Source: Harmothoe impar (taxonomy: Eukaryota > Annelida > Polychaeta > Phyllodocida > Polynoidae). Taken from it: a DNA stretch of 64,000 nt. The notes under the pieces are model-generated. The model did no database searches. It was not told the origin of the DNA and saw nothing but the letters and a program-made list of their open reading frames with translations. The stretch is taken from positions 82,236,610 to 82,300,609 of the forward strand of contig OX381707.1 in the NCBI GenBank assembly GCA_947462335.1. The letters run 5' to 3'. Below are positions 11,762 to 24,120 of the stretch, in pieces. Numbering within the stretch: position 1 is the stretch's first letter; every line of letters starts with the position of its first letter. Both the position numbers and the translations under genes were made by a program.

Positions 11762-12162
11762 AGATCCCTTTCATCATAACCCTGCAACATGGCGTGAGTG
11801 ATGTCTCGGAACCCTGGGGCCCGGGTCTCAGTTATTCTTACCTGGTCTTTGATGCATGCCATCATTGTATTTTCATCATTCTGATGGAGAGTGCAAGAGA
11901 CATGAAACAGATTGGCAATTAAACTTTTCAATCCTACTTCTGATTACCTCAAATTGCAGCATCTGTATGGTTTACTTGCCCCTAAGGACAGAATATGCAT
12001 GGTGCCTATGGTGATCTAAAATTGGTACTGCTTACAACCCTTTTAGCTAAGGAGTCTTAGTACCTGATTGCTATTTGTTTCCATGACGCCCTAATGCTCC
12101 CCATGAGAATGCATCAGTCCCATAGTTCACCACACCATCACACTGACAAAAGAGCACCATGA
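11762..12162. repeat. First copy of a 0.4 kb tandem duplication
   Basis: This block recurs immediately at 12163-12401, continues at 17536-17565 and resumes at 17758-17885. Shared words include GATCCCTTTCATCA, ACCTGGTCTTTGATGCATGC and CCCATGAGAATGCATCAG. The two short minus-strand frames inside (11743-11931 and 12138-12356) are similar only because of the duplication. Confidence 0.65.
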
Positions 12163-12495
12163 TCCCTTTCATCAGTACCCTGAAACATGGCATGAGTGAC
12201 GTTCAGGAACCCTGGGGCCTGGGTCTCAGTTGTGGGTTTTACCTGGTCTTTGATGCATGCAATCATTGTATTTTCATAATTTTGATGGAGAGCGCAAGAG
12301 ACATGGAACAGATTGCCAATTATACTTTTTGATCCTACTTCTCCAAATTGCTTCATCGGTATGGTTTACTTGCCCCATAGGACAAAATATGCAAAGTGCC
12401 TCTACCCAGCAAATTAGTTTGACTTAGTTTCTGGAACGTGCACTTTGTGTGACTGTTGTCCTATGGAACTAATTGGCACAATATGACACCATACC

Positions 12496-12563
12496 CCATA
12501 GGACAAGAAGTGGCACATACTCACACATATTCACACAAATTCACACATATTCACACAGCATCA
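12496..12563. repeat. Short TCACACAWAT tandem repeat
   Basis: Several 10-11 bp units of TCACACATAT/TCACACAAAT. They are subterminal in the TIR-bounded insertion, and a similar GTGTGAGTCTG-rich stretch lies near the opposite end (about 17400-17460). Confidence 0.5.
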
Positions 12564-13016
12564 TGTACCATGGCACAAAAATGTTTCCAATCATATTGTT
12601 TCACTTTTTAGATTTTTTTGAAAAAGAAAGGAAAGTCTGTTTGTAATACTCATTATATTTAGAGTTTGGCATAGGGCACCATGGCAGAAATCGGTTAGTG
12701 CACTCCCTGCTGTATATGGGCATACTATCTCATTTAACAAGATTCCTACCATGGTACCTTGTTTTGCCCCCCCCCCCCCATAGCCTAATATGATACGGTA
12801 AAATTTCTACTGTATTTTGATATTTGGTATTAGTCCCAGCTCGCCCTAATACTCTTATGTCAAATCGCCATAGCTATGTAAACAAACCTAATAGGGACGG
12901 CATAAAGGCCGAAGTCCCTATAAGGGATCTATACATGTCTATTCTCACTACATTATATACCCAGTTGGGTTTACCTTTGATTTACTATGTAAGGATCATA
13001 GTTTCCTCCTTCTCGA

Positions 13017-15914
13017 ATGAGATCTTATCATCTATTGATGGTAAGTCTTAACAATATATCAAGCACCAACGGTATCCATTTTATGCACTACAATGCACGC
13101 AGCCTCAAAGGGAACTATAGCTCTATTTGTGCTGAATTTACGGGTTACAATATTCATGTTCTATCCTTTTCTGAAACATGGCTCAAATCAGTTGATGACC
13201 CCACCAGCTACCAACTTGCCGGTTATACTAGGTATAGGTTGGATCGTGTTGTATTGAACAAAAGAAGAGATAAGGTCAAGGGTGGTGGAGGTGTATGTAT
13301 ATATATCAAACATGATCTACCTCATGACTACCATTGCTTAGAGGAATTTAATGTGTCCAATGAGGATATTGAGATGCAGCTTATGATGATATGTAAACCT
13401 CATATGAAACGTATTATCTACGTCAATGTATATAGACCTCCTCAGGGAAAACCTGAAACCTTTGTGTCAACCCTTAAAAACACTCTGGGCAATATTCCTG
13501 GTAGAAACAAATGCGAAGTCATTCTAACTGGTGATATGAATATTGATGTTCTTACACAAAAAACTCAATACAATAATCTAGTAGATACACTTAACCCGTT
13601 CAAGCTAACCCAACTCATTAATGAGATCACTCGCTTATCACCCAGGAAGGATCAAAAGGATTCTATTCTGGATCTTATCTTCACCAACATTGATTGTGTC
13701 TCTGCATCTGGAACTGTAAATGTGCATATAACCGACCACTTACCGGTATTTATGTCAAGGAAAATTGTGAAAGAAAAAGTAGAGAAAATATCTATCCTGG
13801 GTCGATCCTACTTAAAACTCAATGACAATATGGTAATTGACTGGCTCACCAATTTTGATTGGACTTTGTTTGACCAATCCAATGATGTGGAAGAGTGCTG
13901 GGCTATCTTTGAACAAATGTTAAAGTCCATGTTGGATAAGTATTGCCCTCTCAGAGAATTGAGAATTCCAAAATACCAGGATCCCTGGATGTCGATAGAC
14001 ATTGTTGAGAGACTCAGAGATAAAAATACTCAGATGGCGAGGTCTAGAGTGGACCCTGGCCAGTGGGATAGAGATGAAGCTAGAAAGGTTAAAAATAAAT
14101 CCAATAAATTAAATGACAAAGCACGGAAGGGCTATATTAAGGATACCTTAGTAGAAAATCAAAAGAACCACAAAAAGTTTTGGCGTATTATTAACAATAT
14201 CCTTCCAGGACAAAAGAATTCAAAACAAAACATTCACCTTATAGATGAATCCTCAGGCCAAACTATTTCGAATGACCAAACTGCAAATTTTATAAATGAA
14301 TATTTCACTAAAATTGGGCCCAATCTAGCTGCTGATCTAACCATCCCATGGAAGCCGTATGATGATTACTGTCCTGCTGATATTGAAGCCTTTGTTACAA
14401 ATAGACAGGAGGTTGCTAAGCTAGTACATGATATAAATATTAACAAATCGTCTGCCATTGAAGGTATCCCCACTAAGATTCTAAAATTGGCTTTTCAACA
14501 CTCAATTGATAGAGTAGTAAAGATGTTTAACCTCTCATTCCAACAAGGTCTAGTACCGACCTGCTGGAAAAATTCAAAAGTCACACCGATACCTAAGTCT
14601 GGCAACCTCAGATCTGTCAACAATTATAGGCCTATATCCCCATTGCCTCTCCCATGCAAACTTATTGAGAAAATTGTCCATAACAGAGTCTATGGTTTTT
14701 TGGAAAGGGAGAAAATATTGACCGACAAGCAAGGTGGCTTTAGGCCGGGTCATAGCACTGTAAATACACTTTGTTCCTTCACTGATGAGCTATTGCGTGG
14801 TATTAATGTTGCACTGGAAACTCCTGCAGTATTTATAGATTTAAGAAAGGCCTTCGACACCGTAGACCACAGTATACTTCTTGCAAAGCTTGAGAGATAT
14901 GGAATTAGACGGCTAAACCTTGACTGGTTTTATAGCTACCTTAGCAACCGAACTCAGGTGGTTAATGCCAATGGCATAACCTCAAGTATGCTACCTGTGG
15001 TCTGCGGTGTCCCACAGGGTTCTATATTGGGCCCCCTGTTGTTTTTGTTGTACGTGAATGACATGGCTAAATGCGTTAAACACAGTATGGTTCGTCTATG
15101 TGCTGACGACACTGTTATACATCTAAGTTGTAACTCGCGTCAGACTGCTATAGATCTTTTACAGCAGGATTTAGAAAACTATTTTACATGGTGTATACAA
15201 AATAAGTTATCTGTCAATGTTGCTAAAACTAAGGCTATGGTATTCACAGCTTCTAATAACCACCCCAAAACCTTAGATATTAATTTAAAAATGAATGATC
15301 AACTACTTCAGGTAGTTAGCTCCTACAAATATTTAGGAGTTATTTTAGACACAAATCTCACCTTTGAAAAACATATAAATTTCATTCATAGTACAGTATC
15401 CTATAAAACATACCAACTAGCATGCCTTAGAGATTTTCTAACAGCCAAAATGGCAATCCAAATTTACAAATCAACTATTTTACCATATTTTGATTATGCT
15501 GACATACTTTACATGAATGCCAACCTGGGTTTTATTAACAAACTGCAAATTGACCAAAATAGATGTCTAAAGATAAGTCTGGGTTTCAACAGGCTGACCA
15601 ATACTGAGTATGTACACTCACAAGCAAAAATGCCTATGTTAGCCTCACGTAGATACATACATCTTCTTAATTATATGTACCGAAGATCTCGTGATCCTAT
15701 GTATATTGATTATCGCCTTATTAACACAAGAGCCCACACGGGCCCTTTGATCACTGTCTCTAGATCAAATTGTGCAGCCTTTGACAAAAGTGTGGGATAC
15801 CATGGTGCCCTATGTTGGAATTCTCTGCCCCCCAATAGAAGGAATGCTGAAAATATTGACATATTTAAATCCCAGAGTAAACTTGCCCTCGAGGCACTGG
15901 TTCCTCTGGTATAG
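13017..15914 (+). CDS. LINE ORF2: AP-like endonuclease and reverse transcriptase, 965 aa
   Basis: Non-LTR retrotransposon protein that nicks the target and primes reverse transcription. The true start is probably at or before the Met at residue 23, where the endonuclease begins. Endonuclease landmarks are HYNARSLK (about residue 24), SETWLKS, YRPPQG, LTGDMNID (about 171) and TDHLPVF (about 240). RT landmarks are NNYRPIS, GGFRPGHST, FIDLRKAFDTVDHS (about 606), GVPQGSILGPLLF (about 664), LCADDT (about 694, the catalytic FADD-type box) and YKYLGVILD. The C-terminus has the usual LCWNSLPP motif of CR1/Jockey-like elements. There is no internal stop or frameshift, so the ORF looks recently active. 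No ORF1 is recognisable upstream, so the copy may be 5'-truncated. Confidence 0.9.
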   Translation: MRSYHLLMVSLNNISSTNGIHFMHYNARSLKGNYSSICAEFTGYNIHVLSFSETWLKSVDDPTSYQLAGYTRYRLDRVVLNKRRDKVKGGGGVCIYIKHDLPHDYHCLEEFNVSNEDIEMQLMMICKPHMKRIIYVNVYRPPQGKPETFVSTLKNTLGNIPGRNKCEVILTGDMNIDVLTQKTQYNNLVDTLNPFKLTQLINEITRLSPRKDQKDSILDLIFTNIDCVSASGTVNVHITDHLPVFMSRKIVKEKVEKISILGRSYLKLNDNMVIDWLTNFDWTLFDQSNDVEECWAIFEQMLKSMLDKYCPLRELRIPKYQDPWMSIDIVERLRDKNTQMARSRVDPGQWDRDEARKVKNKSNKLNDKARKGYIKDTLVENQKNHKKFWRIINNILPGQKNSKQNIHLIDESSGQTISNDQTANFINEYFTKIGPNLAADLTIPWKPYDDYCPADIEAFVTNRQEVAKLVHDININKSSAIEGIPTKILKLAFQHSIDRVVKMFNLSFQQGLVPTCWKNSKVTPIPKSGNLRSVNNYRPISPLPLPCKLIEKIVHNRVYGFLEREKILTDKQGGFRPGHSTVNTLCSFTDELLRGINVALETPAVFIDLRKAFDTVDHSILLAKLERYGIRRLNLDWFYSYLSNRTQVVNANGITSSMLPVVCGVPQGSILGPLLFLLYVNDMAKCVKHSMVRLCADDTVIHLSCNSRQTAIDLLQQDLENYFTWCIQNKLSVNVAKTKAMVFTASNNHPKTLDINLKMNDQLLQVVSSYKYLGVILDTNLTFEKHINFIHSTVSYKTYQLACLRDFLTAKMAIQIYKSTILPYFDYADILYMNANLGFINKLQIDQNRCLKISLGFNRLTNTEYVHSQAKMPMLASRRYIHLLNYMYRRSRDPMYIDYRLINTRAHTGPLITVSRSNCAAFDKSVGYHGALCWNSLPPNRRNAENIDIFKSQSKLALEALVPLV

Positions 15915-16427
15915 GGACAGAGAACATCCAACACCCACCTATTCACTACCCTGGGTTCAAAGGAACAAATGATCCTCTCTCAAAATTTTTCTAGTACTAA
16001 AATAGACAAGATTTACATTTGTAAATGCTAGGTGAAGCTGAAAACTTAAGCTTCACCCGCCCCCCCCCCCTTTTTTCTTCCCTCTTAAATCCAGTGATTT
16101 AACTCAAAATCACTGGATACTAACTCTAAACAAAAAGTACAGTGGCCAAGGGCCTGAGGCATCACCATAATAGCAACCCAATACTCTCTGAGTAGGGATG
16201 AAGGTGTAGCCTTTCATTATTTGTCATTGTTGTCACTAAAATTGAATATTTGCCTAACCTGATCTAGTTCCTCAAATGGCAGATATGAAGCCTAGAGATT
16301 AGGTATCATCTTGGATGTAAATCGGTATACTGTACATCTCGCATCATATACATCTTGCCATACCAAACACTGTAATTGTCGCTAACATGTGATAACGAGA
16401 CAATAAATGATTAATAAACCTAAAAAA
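15915..16427 (+). repeat. LINE 3' untranslated region
   Basis: AT-rich tail after the ORF stop, with an A/C-rich stretch near 16060 (poly-C). It ends in AATAAATGATTAATAAACCTAAAAAA. This resembles the tail AATAAAATCATTTTCAAACCTAAAAAA at 55761-55787, supporting an element 3' end at about 16427. Confidence 0.5.
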
Positions 16428-16715
16428 GTGTAGGCCTGATGAAGTTGTGTACAATTCATGCCAATTATCAGCTGTATACACATGTAAGAAAAGGTCAGAC
16501 CTTTATCCAAACAAGATTACCAGAGGAAAGGTGACTGTGGTCTGTCCCTCTTAGTGCCGCTATAATCAAATCATATGGTGTTTTTTTCAATCACTAATGG
16601 AACTTGATAGAATTAGTGTATAGCTAGGTCTAAGTTGCAGTGACAACATGTTATTATGGTTATAAACAATGAAAATGATTCCATTTCACCCATGAGAATA
16701 ACAAGGAACAACAAA

Positions 16716-16863
16716 GATGACACCTGGTGTCAAAACCATGCACTATTCCAACCTGACAAAGTGATAATTGTTATGTTTGAAGATGTGTGAGTGTGTGCCA
16801 GAAGGGAAACTAGGTGACACTGCATCACACAAATACCTGTTATGTGTGACACCAGGTGTCATC
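16716..16863. mobile_element. Foldback MITE-like repeat, about 148 bp
   Basis: The 17 bp ends, GATGACACCTGGTGTCA and TGACACCAGGTGTCATC, are inverted repeats and each is itself nearly palindromic. The interior is noncoding. Confidence 0.55.
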
Positions 16864-17565
16864 AAAGTTGATTATACCCCTTTTCCTGATTAATGAGAAT
16901 GATCTTCTTCAGCTTTAAGTATCTAAACAGGGTCCCAATGTAGAGTGAATCAGACAATGCACCTGTCCTTCTATTAACATTCATTATGTATATAAATAGA
17001 TGCCATATCATTTTAATGAAAGCAGCATTAAGAGGTTCAGATGCTAGACACCTTTCCTCTGGTCATCATGTTTGGATAAAGGCCTGGCCATCTCCTGCTG
17101 CTCATGTGAACTCTAATGTTGATGGTTATAATGGTGCATATATTCATCAGCCCTATGTTGAAATGCTAGGAACCTGATCGAATGAGTTTGTACAAACCAG
17201 CAGCACACACACACCAATAGTGTGCTATGACTATCTATGTCAAATACTGCTGGTTGTAAAAAGTATTACAGTATTTCCTATCTTTAAGTAATTTTATAAT
17301 GAAACTAAAAATACATGACTAAACATTTTGGTTTATGGCATTATATATTTTGTCATTTGGTGTGAAGAAGCTTTTTAAAAATCTGTCAGAACTGTGTGAA
17401 TCTGTTCCATGGAACACTGTGTCAGTGTGTGTGAGTCTGTTACATGGTATACATGTCACACAAAATGCATGAAATGAGCACACAGTTCCAGAGGTAAAAC
17501 AGGGTGAAACAATCTGGAACTAATTTGCTGGGTAGCGGTGTAAAATCTGTACTGCTTGCAACCCT

Positions 17566-17757
17566 ATAACCCTTTAAGGGTAGCTAAAAGATGACATTTG
17601 TCGTCATAATGCACCAATGCAGCCCCAGTAAATAACTTGCCGGTGCTGCATTGGTGCCTCAATCCCATTAGGTAGCCATGATGCTTGAATGCAGCATTGG
17701 CAAGTTACTCACCGGGGCATGATGCATTAAGGTATCATGCTGTCCTTAAAGGGTTAA
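17566..17757. mobile_element. TTAA MITE copy inserted in the 0.4 kb duplicated block
   Basis: Left end ATAACCCTTTAAGG (first base of the TTAA changed), right end TGTCCTTAAAGGGTTAA. The paralogous block at 12030-12050 lacks it, so this insertion post-dates the 0.4 kb duplication. Confidence 0.7.
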
Positions 17758-17885
17758 GGTAAGGTCTAGTACCCGATTGCTATTTGTTTCCATAACGGCC
17801 TAATGGTCTCCATGAGAATGCATCAGTCCCATAGATCACCATGATCCCAAGGTGACAAAACAGCACCATGCATTAGCGCCCTATG

Positions 17886-19570
17886 CTGCTTTTAAAAGCT
17901 AAGAAGTACCAGTCAACTCGCTAAATTACTGAAAGGGGAATCTTTCAAGTCTAAGCCTGGTCTAGTTTCAATCACTAGATCCAGCCCCACTGTCCTTAAT
18001 GTAATAGCTACACTGAAATTAAACCTATATAGATAGATATAACTTCCCTAACCAGATTATCAATCAAATATACATGTACAGTAAGTGAATTTGAGTTGAG
18101 TTAATATTCCATTTCAGCCTTGCATTAACGTTTCTACAGGGGTTGTACTTGTTGCATGTAGGAGAGAACTTTTTCCTGCAAAAAATGGAATGAGGGGGTC
18201 CATCTGACTTAGAACACAGGATTAGAATTAACTTCAAATTGCCTTGTTATTACCCTACATGAAATGCAGGATACCACAGGTTTTACAGGGATATAGACTG
18301 ACACACATCAAACCTCATGATTGGTCACTTCAAGATGCTGTGTTCTAAAGGTATTACAAATACTCAGTTTTGAAGCGATAAATTGCGCACACCTATTTGT
18401 TCAAGTATATGTAAAAACTGTGTGGGGAAAACCAAGCTGTCCCTTGTTACTGACAGAGACTGCCAACACATCACACCAAAAGATGCACACCTATATAGGC
18501 TAAACAAGTTAACAACGTTTTGGGTTAACTGTATAAGGCAAGTTGCAGTGTGTGATACATCTAGGAAGTCTCAGAGCTCTTTGAAATTGGCTTATGTACT
18601 TACAGAATTATCTTCTAGCTATATTCCCCTTCTCAGTATCCTATAAGTGTTTAATAGGATCAACGGAGTATTCTAAAGTTGATTAGGACAGGCAGACGCC
18701 AAGACATCTTCTTCCAGTCTAGACATATCTTCATTTAGTCATTAGGCAATAATGTAATAAATCATACTAGCTGCTTTCTACACACTTTAGAATTTCACAA
18801 AGAGTAGAATATGAGACATTCCGCTATCATGACAAACCTTTTGGCTTTTTAAAAAGTGCAATATGAATGGTGTGTGTTGACCGGTTCACTTCATTTGTGA
18901 TACCAGTTTCTTCTGTGATCAGGTTTCTAAGTTGTAGTCCTTGGTTTTACCAAAATCCATAATCTACCTAGAAGTATGTTAATACAGACTGCAGTTTCTC
19001 ATCACTGAATAATAACATAGGCAAACAGCTGTGCCGTAGATAGGAATTCCAGCATACTAAGCCTCACTCTTACCATGCACTTCTCAAGGTCAGGCATTAG
19101 CCTAATGGTCTTGAAAGCATCCAAAGATGGTCATGTGTTGTTTGGTATATTTGCTCTCTATATTTGGTGATCAACACACCTAATGCATTATTCAAGCTAA
19201 AGAATCATTTTCTATGAGTTTGGCACAATCTGTGAATTGTTATGCATGGAATCATTGTTTGAAGGATGCTCGGCATGACCGGGGCCTTCCTAACGCCATT
19301 AAATTGTCATTACAAGGACACCTCTTCTTCATCTCCACAAGGCCCTCAGGAAGACTGATGGACCCCAGAGGCAGATTCAATTAAGTCTTGCTCTGTCCCC
19401 CCATCTGGTGGTCATGCGCTGTTGCCTGCTCAATGACATGTGCTGGATTAAGACGACAGCCCCCGGATACAGTAACTACATCAGACATAAACGTTCTGCC
19501 AACCGTCACATTGAACCAATTCCCACATCGGTAGAGAAACAGGGATGCCTGTTGCTTATCTACACTTTGT
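17886..19570. other. Non-genic stretch within an old paralogous block
   Basis: No credible gene. The part at about 18590-18800 resembles 29320-29530 (CAGAATTA, TAGGATC, GGAGTA, TTAGGACAG words in order). The part at 19290-19530 is a diverged version of the block at 20810-21020, 37880-38060 and 63240-63430. Confidence 0.45.
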
Positions 19571-19661
19571 TTAACCTTTTAAAGACGGATGTCACTAAAA
19601 GATGAATTAGTGTACTAAGGGCATGATGCATTAAAGCTTTATGGCGTCCGTAAAGGGTTAA
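19571..19661. mobile_element. Internally deleted TTAA MITE, 91 bp
   Basis: Starts TTAACCTTTTAAAGACGGATGTCAC and ends GGCGTCCGTAAAGGGTTAA. Most of the interior found in the 190-248 bp copies is missing. Confidence 0.65.
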
Positions 19662-20305
19662 AAAGAGCCGAGGAAAAAAGGATATTGCTGTCAGGGAGGT
19701 AAGGGGAACCTGGGAGAAACTGTCAATACCAAATGTATTATCGCTCAAGGTCATCACCGTTCAAACACCGTTAATTGTGATTAAACCAGACACATTAGTG
19801 ACAAGTGGGGGTGATAAAAACAAGCAATCAGTAAAACATTGCCTACAATTTATATTTCATGAATAGTTGAACAATCATTTTTGACTTATGGCATAATTTC
19901 ATAACACATATGCATTATGCAGCAGTACTTGAAGTTATAACGGGCTGTGAAAGAATTTACATTCTAATGGTTGTAAATATTTCATAATTGATTCAGAATT
20001 CCCTTTTTCCCAAGGTCAAACGCTATGCAATTTGATAAACAATAGCTCAAGCATTGAGGGAATTTTCTCCATTTCTCCATCTTTAGAAACAAAATGAACC
20101 TTGCAGTTAACTTGACTAACCTTAAGATGCATGTCATTTTCCAAGCAGGTTGGAGAGAAAGCATAGTTCTTAGTAGATAGTTCCTTAAGGTACACAACAG
20201 CTCCAACTTTTGCAGATTGGTAATTTATTTGAGAATTAAGCAATGATATAACATTGCAGAACTAATTCAGTAATGGCAGAGGATAAAACATTCCTGTGAA
20301 ACATA

Positions 20306-20415
20306 AGGGAGGTTTAGATCACGACGGGTACGGCAACGTGTACGTCTACAGCAATGCTATAGAATGGGCTAGACGTTGCCGTACACGTTACAAGTAGACA
20401 TATCTAAACCTCCCT
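20306..20415. mobile_element. Short palindromic MITE, 110 bp
   Basis: Ends AGGGAGGTTTAGA and TCTAAACCTCCCT are perfect 13 bp inverted repeats. Inner arms ACGGCAACGTGTACGTCTA and TAGACGTTGCCGTACACGT are also largely inverted, so the whole segment can fold into a hairpin. Confidence 0.65.
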
Positions 20416-20599
20416 ATTGATTGAAGACAGTGCAAAATGCCATTTTATTAAACAACTAATTGGTTTCCTGTATCAAAAGCATAGTCTAAAGTTTGAAAAA
20501 ATACATTTTCAGTAAAATGTGTTATAGACACAAAAGACTCCAATATAGCAGACAGACATGCATGAAGACATGGCTACAGACATAATCACATTTAGCTTT

Positions 20600-23500
20600 C
20601 TACAGTGCAATAAAAGACACAAGCTGCTTCCTGTATAGAGTGACATTTCCACAGTTCCAACTAGTATGTGCCTGATTAGATAAGAGGAAACATGAAGGCA
20701 TGTTTAGGGAATCTTCTGGCTCTTACCAAAGACAAAGAAAGCTCATACTGAGATACATTTACAGCACAGCAACACCGTCCTCAGTGAGCTAACCAATGGG
20801 AGCGAGGAGGAAATTGTTTCTTTGCCTTCATGAGGCCCTGAGGGATGACTAGTGGGTCCTAGATGCAAATATGATTAAGCCGCTCTCTGTCTGGACATTG
20901 TTTTGCCATGTACTGAGACCCATGTTGTGAAATATGATGGATTAGGCCAGACAGCAGATAGGATTGTATGTTACAGCAGATATAAATGTTCTTCCACCTG
21001 TCATATAGAACTACCTGAACATATCTTTATATCTTCTGGCAGACTATTCAGACCAATAACTATGCTCTTTTATTCGAGTCCAACACAGAGGGAGAGAACA
21101 AGGGGTAAAATGGTGAAGTAGATGCTAACTATATTACATGCAGTAAGTTAGGGGTTAACGAAATGTCGGACTATAGCAAACTATCCATGATATCCAGTTA
21201 CATTTCATGACCCATCCCTTTATTTGAGTAGGCATAGAAGAAGAAAGGCAATGCTGCTAGTAATGGGTTGAAATCCAACTTCAATATAGATCTATGTGGA
21301 TTGCATAAAAAGGTTCAACCTAACTGGAAATACATTCTACTCCACTGCAGGTTCAATGCATCTCCGAAAAGTGTTATCGCTGATGGTACAACACATATGT
21401 ACCTATCATGAGCAGATCAACGTCCATTGTCCAACCCAGACCATAGAGACATACCTCCAAGAGGGCATTACCAGAGTATTAACTTGGGGTTGAGGAAAAT
21501 TCTGATTTTTAAGAAGATAAACTGATTGATTCTCCCTTAATCACAAAGTCCAATTCTATATAGCCAGGTAAGGGTAACATGGGCAGAAAATGCAGGGTCA
21601 GTAGGTCAGATTTTTTTTTGATTTTTTTTTAACATGAAAGTACTAGCCGGCCTCTCCCAAGACCCTAAAATTGATCAAAAAAAGGTAAAATAATGGAATT
21701 TTCTTCAAAATTGCATGAATAATATAGGGTCGGCCCTGTTTGGATAGGGTCGGTCTGGTGACCTGAGACAAACCTTCTTCTTTTTTGCCCTGAGTATTTC
21801 TAGTTGTATACCTCTTCACTATCTGCCCCCCACCCTGTGCCATCATTATTCCTGCTGGTCTACCTCTGAAGAAGATATTGGCATCTCTGGCTGTCCCGGT
21901 CAACTGCTGTACAGCTAGAATAATTGAGTATACCCAGCCCATCCCCCAGCCTGCCAACAGACTCTGATAACAGGTAGAAAGTAATATACCCTACGGGCTC
22001 TTATAGTTGACTCTGTAGTTAGGATATCATAACATAGCTTGCCTCAATAGCTTCCCTGGTATATGGACAATAAGGAGAGTTTAATTCAAAGATTCTTAGA
22101 GAAGCTCACAATAAGATTGGTCAATGTGATATCTCACAAGCACAGTACACAACCCTAGGAGCTTGGGATATAATCATTTTTGAAAACAAAATCGACGTAA
22201 AAAACATTAATTAATGTAAGTGTATCTTCCTGTTATATTGCTCTTCCTGTTGTTATGGGGTCTCCTGTGAGACCTGATGCCCAATGCTAATGGGGTCACA
22301 TGGACTGCTTGACACTTAGCCCCACAACAATTGTCATATGGTTTGTAAAAGGTTTGAGCTTCCCCAAGTGGCCTATGAAAAGTATGTATAGGTTTTTAAT
22401 GCTGACATTTCAAGGGCTGTTAAGGCTCTCCACAAGTATGCAGAAAGGGCAGGCAGAGACGAAGCAATATACTGTACATGTAAGCACAATAGGATGTCAA
22501 AGGTTGCTTAGAGACTTGGTGGATGAACCTTTCAAAGCCCTTTTAATATGGAAACAAAGGCAAAGTATGTTGAAGGGCAGGAGGAAGCAATAAGTATGGC
22601 AGAGCAAAACATGTTGATTCATTTCCTAAAACAGAAAGAAGTGATCTGATCAAAATGATCTAGACATCCAAAATCTTAGCAGCATAAAGCCATAATTGAA
22701 AATGTAATTATACAAGATCTGGCTTCAGAAAACCTGCTCTGATTGAATTGAAGTTAGAAAATGAAAGTTAAACTACTTGAGGTAAAACATTGAACCTGTG
22801 ATCTATGTAGAAGTTTCTTCAGAACACGCAACATACAAATTTACAGTAAAGACTGACCTGTACTGTTCTGAGATACACCCTGCTTACTAATTATTAAGTT
22901 AACACAGCATTTATTTCAAATAATATGGCTCAGTCTCACAACTTTGTAACAATTGGAAAGTCTTTGACCAGGTGACATCTTTGACTGGGAAGTGTTATCA
23001 TAGCATAAATTAAACATATAAAATTAGCAAGAAATGGCTGGTAAAAGTCAAAAGATATTTTTTTAAAGTTTGTTATATTTATATGTAGGCCCTATTACGT
23101 GCACTATAGCATTATGTTATATTTTTTCCTCCGCCCGTTCAAAGACTTCACTTTCTATATCACTTGGATAAAGAATTATGCAATAAAAAATGCATTAACC
23201 TTTTCAAATAGTAGAGATATGGAAAGAAAGAAAAAATGCCTTTTCTAGCTTCCCAGTCAAAGATGTCACCCAGTCAAAGTCGTCATCTGGTCAAAGACGT
23301 TACTCGGTCAAAAAATGTCACCCGGTCAAAGACTATCCAATTGTTACAAACTCCTGAGACTGAGCCAGATATTGATTCTCATAGTGATTTCACTTTGATC
23401 TTTGACTGTGTAAATAGCAGATGGCCACCACTAAATAAATTGCCTTCTTATACATGACACCTTTCTCTGTGATCTCTTTATAACCTGTGATCTGGTAATG

Positions 23501-24120
23501 TCCCTGAGGGTCTACATACTCTACCAGACACCTTCCTATACATAACACATTACGTAAATAGCCTTAAAAGGTTCAGCTTCAATAGGATGTCGATTCCACT
23601 GTGTAAGTTGTTCCAGGGAGTCTTGTTTCTTGTCTAACTTCTGTTTTTGACCTCATATTGATGATGATGTACTTTAAGGTAGCAGGCAAAAACTCCTTTT
23701 TGATATAACTATATTGCTTGTAGTTCTCATTGACAGTTTAAGTGTAAAGACTAATTCCTAAATGGTTTTCTACCATCTCTATTGCTTCTATCATCCTCAT
23801 ATACTTTTTGTTCCTGATCAATCTTTCCAGTTCTGCCTCATTGTCATCTCATGAGTGTGACTTATTGACCGTGATAAGTAGGATCCCAAATGCCTGACAC
23901 TGTCAATTCTGATTTCCCCATCACAATCAGGCACCATGAGGCTTCTTGGTACAGAGGGGCTTCTTATTTTTTTATTTGGGGGAGGAATAAGGCAGGGAAA
24001 CTTGAGGACCTCAGGACATCATATTGTTGTAAAAGGGACCCTGTGTGCAGAATCAACTGCCGATTCACAGAAAACTTTGTTTTGGGTACAACACCAGCCT
24101 GGATAATTGATGGGTTCAGC
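20600..24120. repeat. Diverged paralogous block (oldest of three)
   Basis: Collinear, with many indels, to about 37700-43000 and partly to 63070-64000. Matching landmarks include the GATGACTAGTGG...ATGCAAATATGATTAAG stretch (20845-20880), CTGACATTTCAAGGGCTGTTA (about 22400), GATCTGGTAATGTCCCTGAGGGTC (about 23490) and CACCATGAGGCTTCT (about 23930). No ORF is conserved between copies, so it is treated as noncoding duplicated DNA. Confidence 0.55.
21575..21760. repeat. Dispersed repeat, copy 1
   Basis: Contains GGTCAGTAGGTCAGA followed by T-rich sequence, CTAAAATTGA, a poly-A patch and AGGGTCGG. A diverged copy with the same order lies at 56565-56755. Confidence 0.45.

Larger units (their letters stand above)
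12402..17535. mobile_element. TIR-bounded insertion, 5.1 kb, carrying a LINE
   Basis: The ends are CTACCCAGCAAATTAG and CTAATTTGCTGGGTAG, a perfect 16 bp inverted repeat, with further diverged similarity inward (GTGTGAC- and TTCACAC-rich subterminal sequence on both sides). The uninterrupted paralogue at about 11999-12025 reads straight across the site. No transposase is visible; the only substantial ORF is the LINE at 13017-15914, which probably inserted into a smaller non-autonomous element. The target-site duplication is unclear. Confidence 0.6.
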
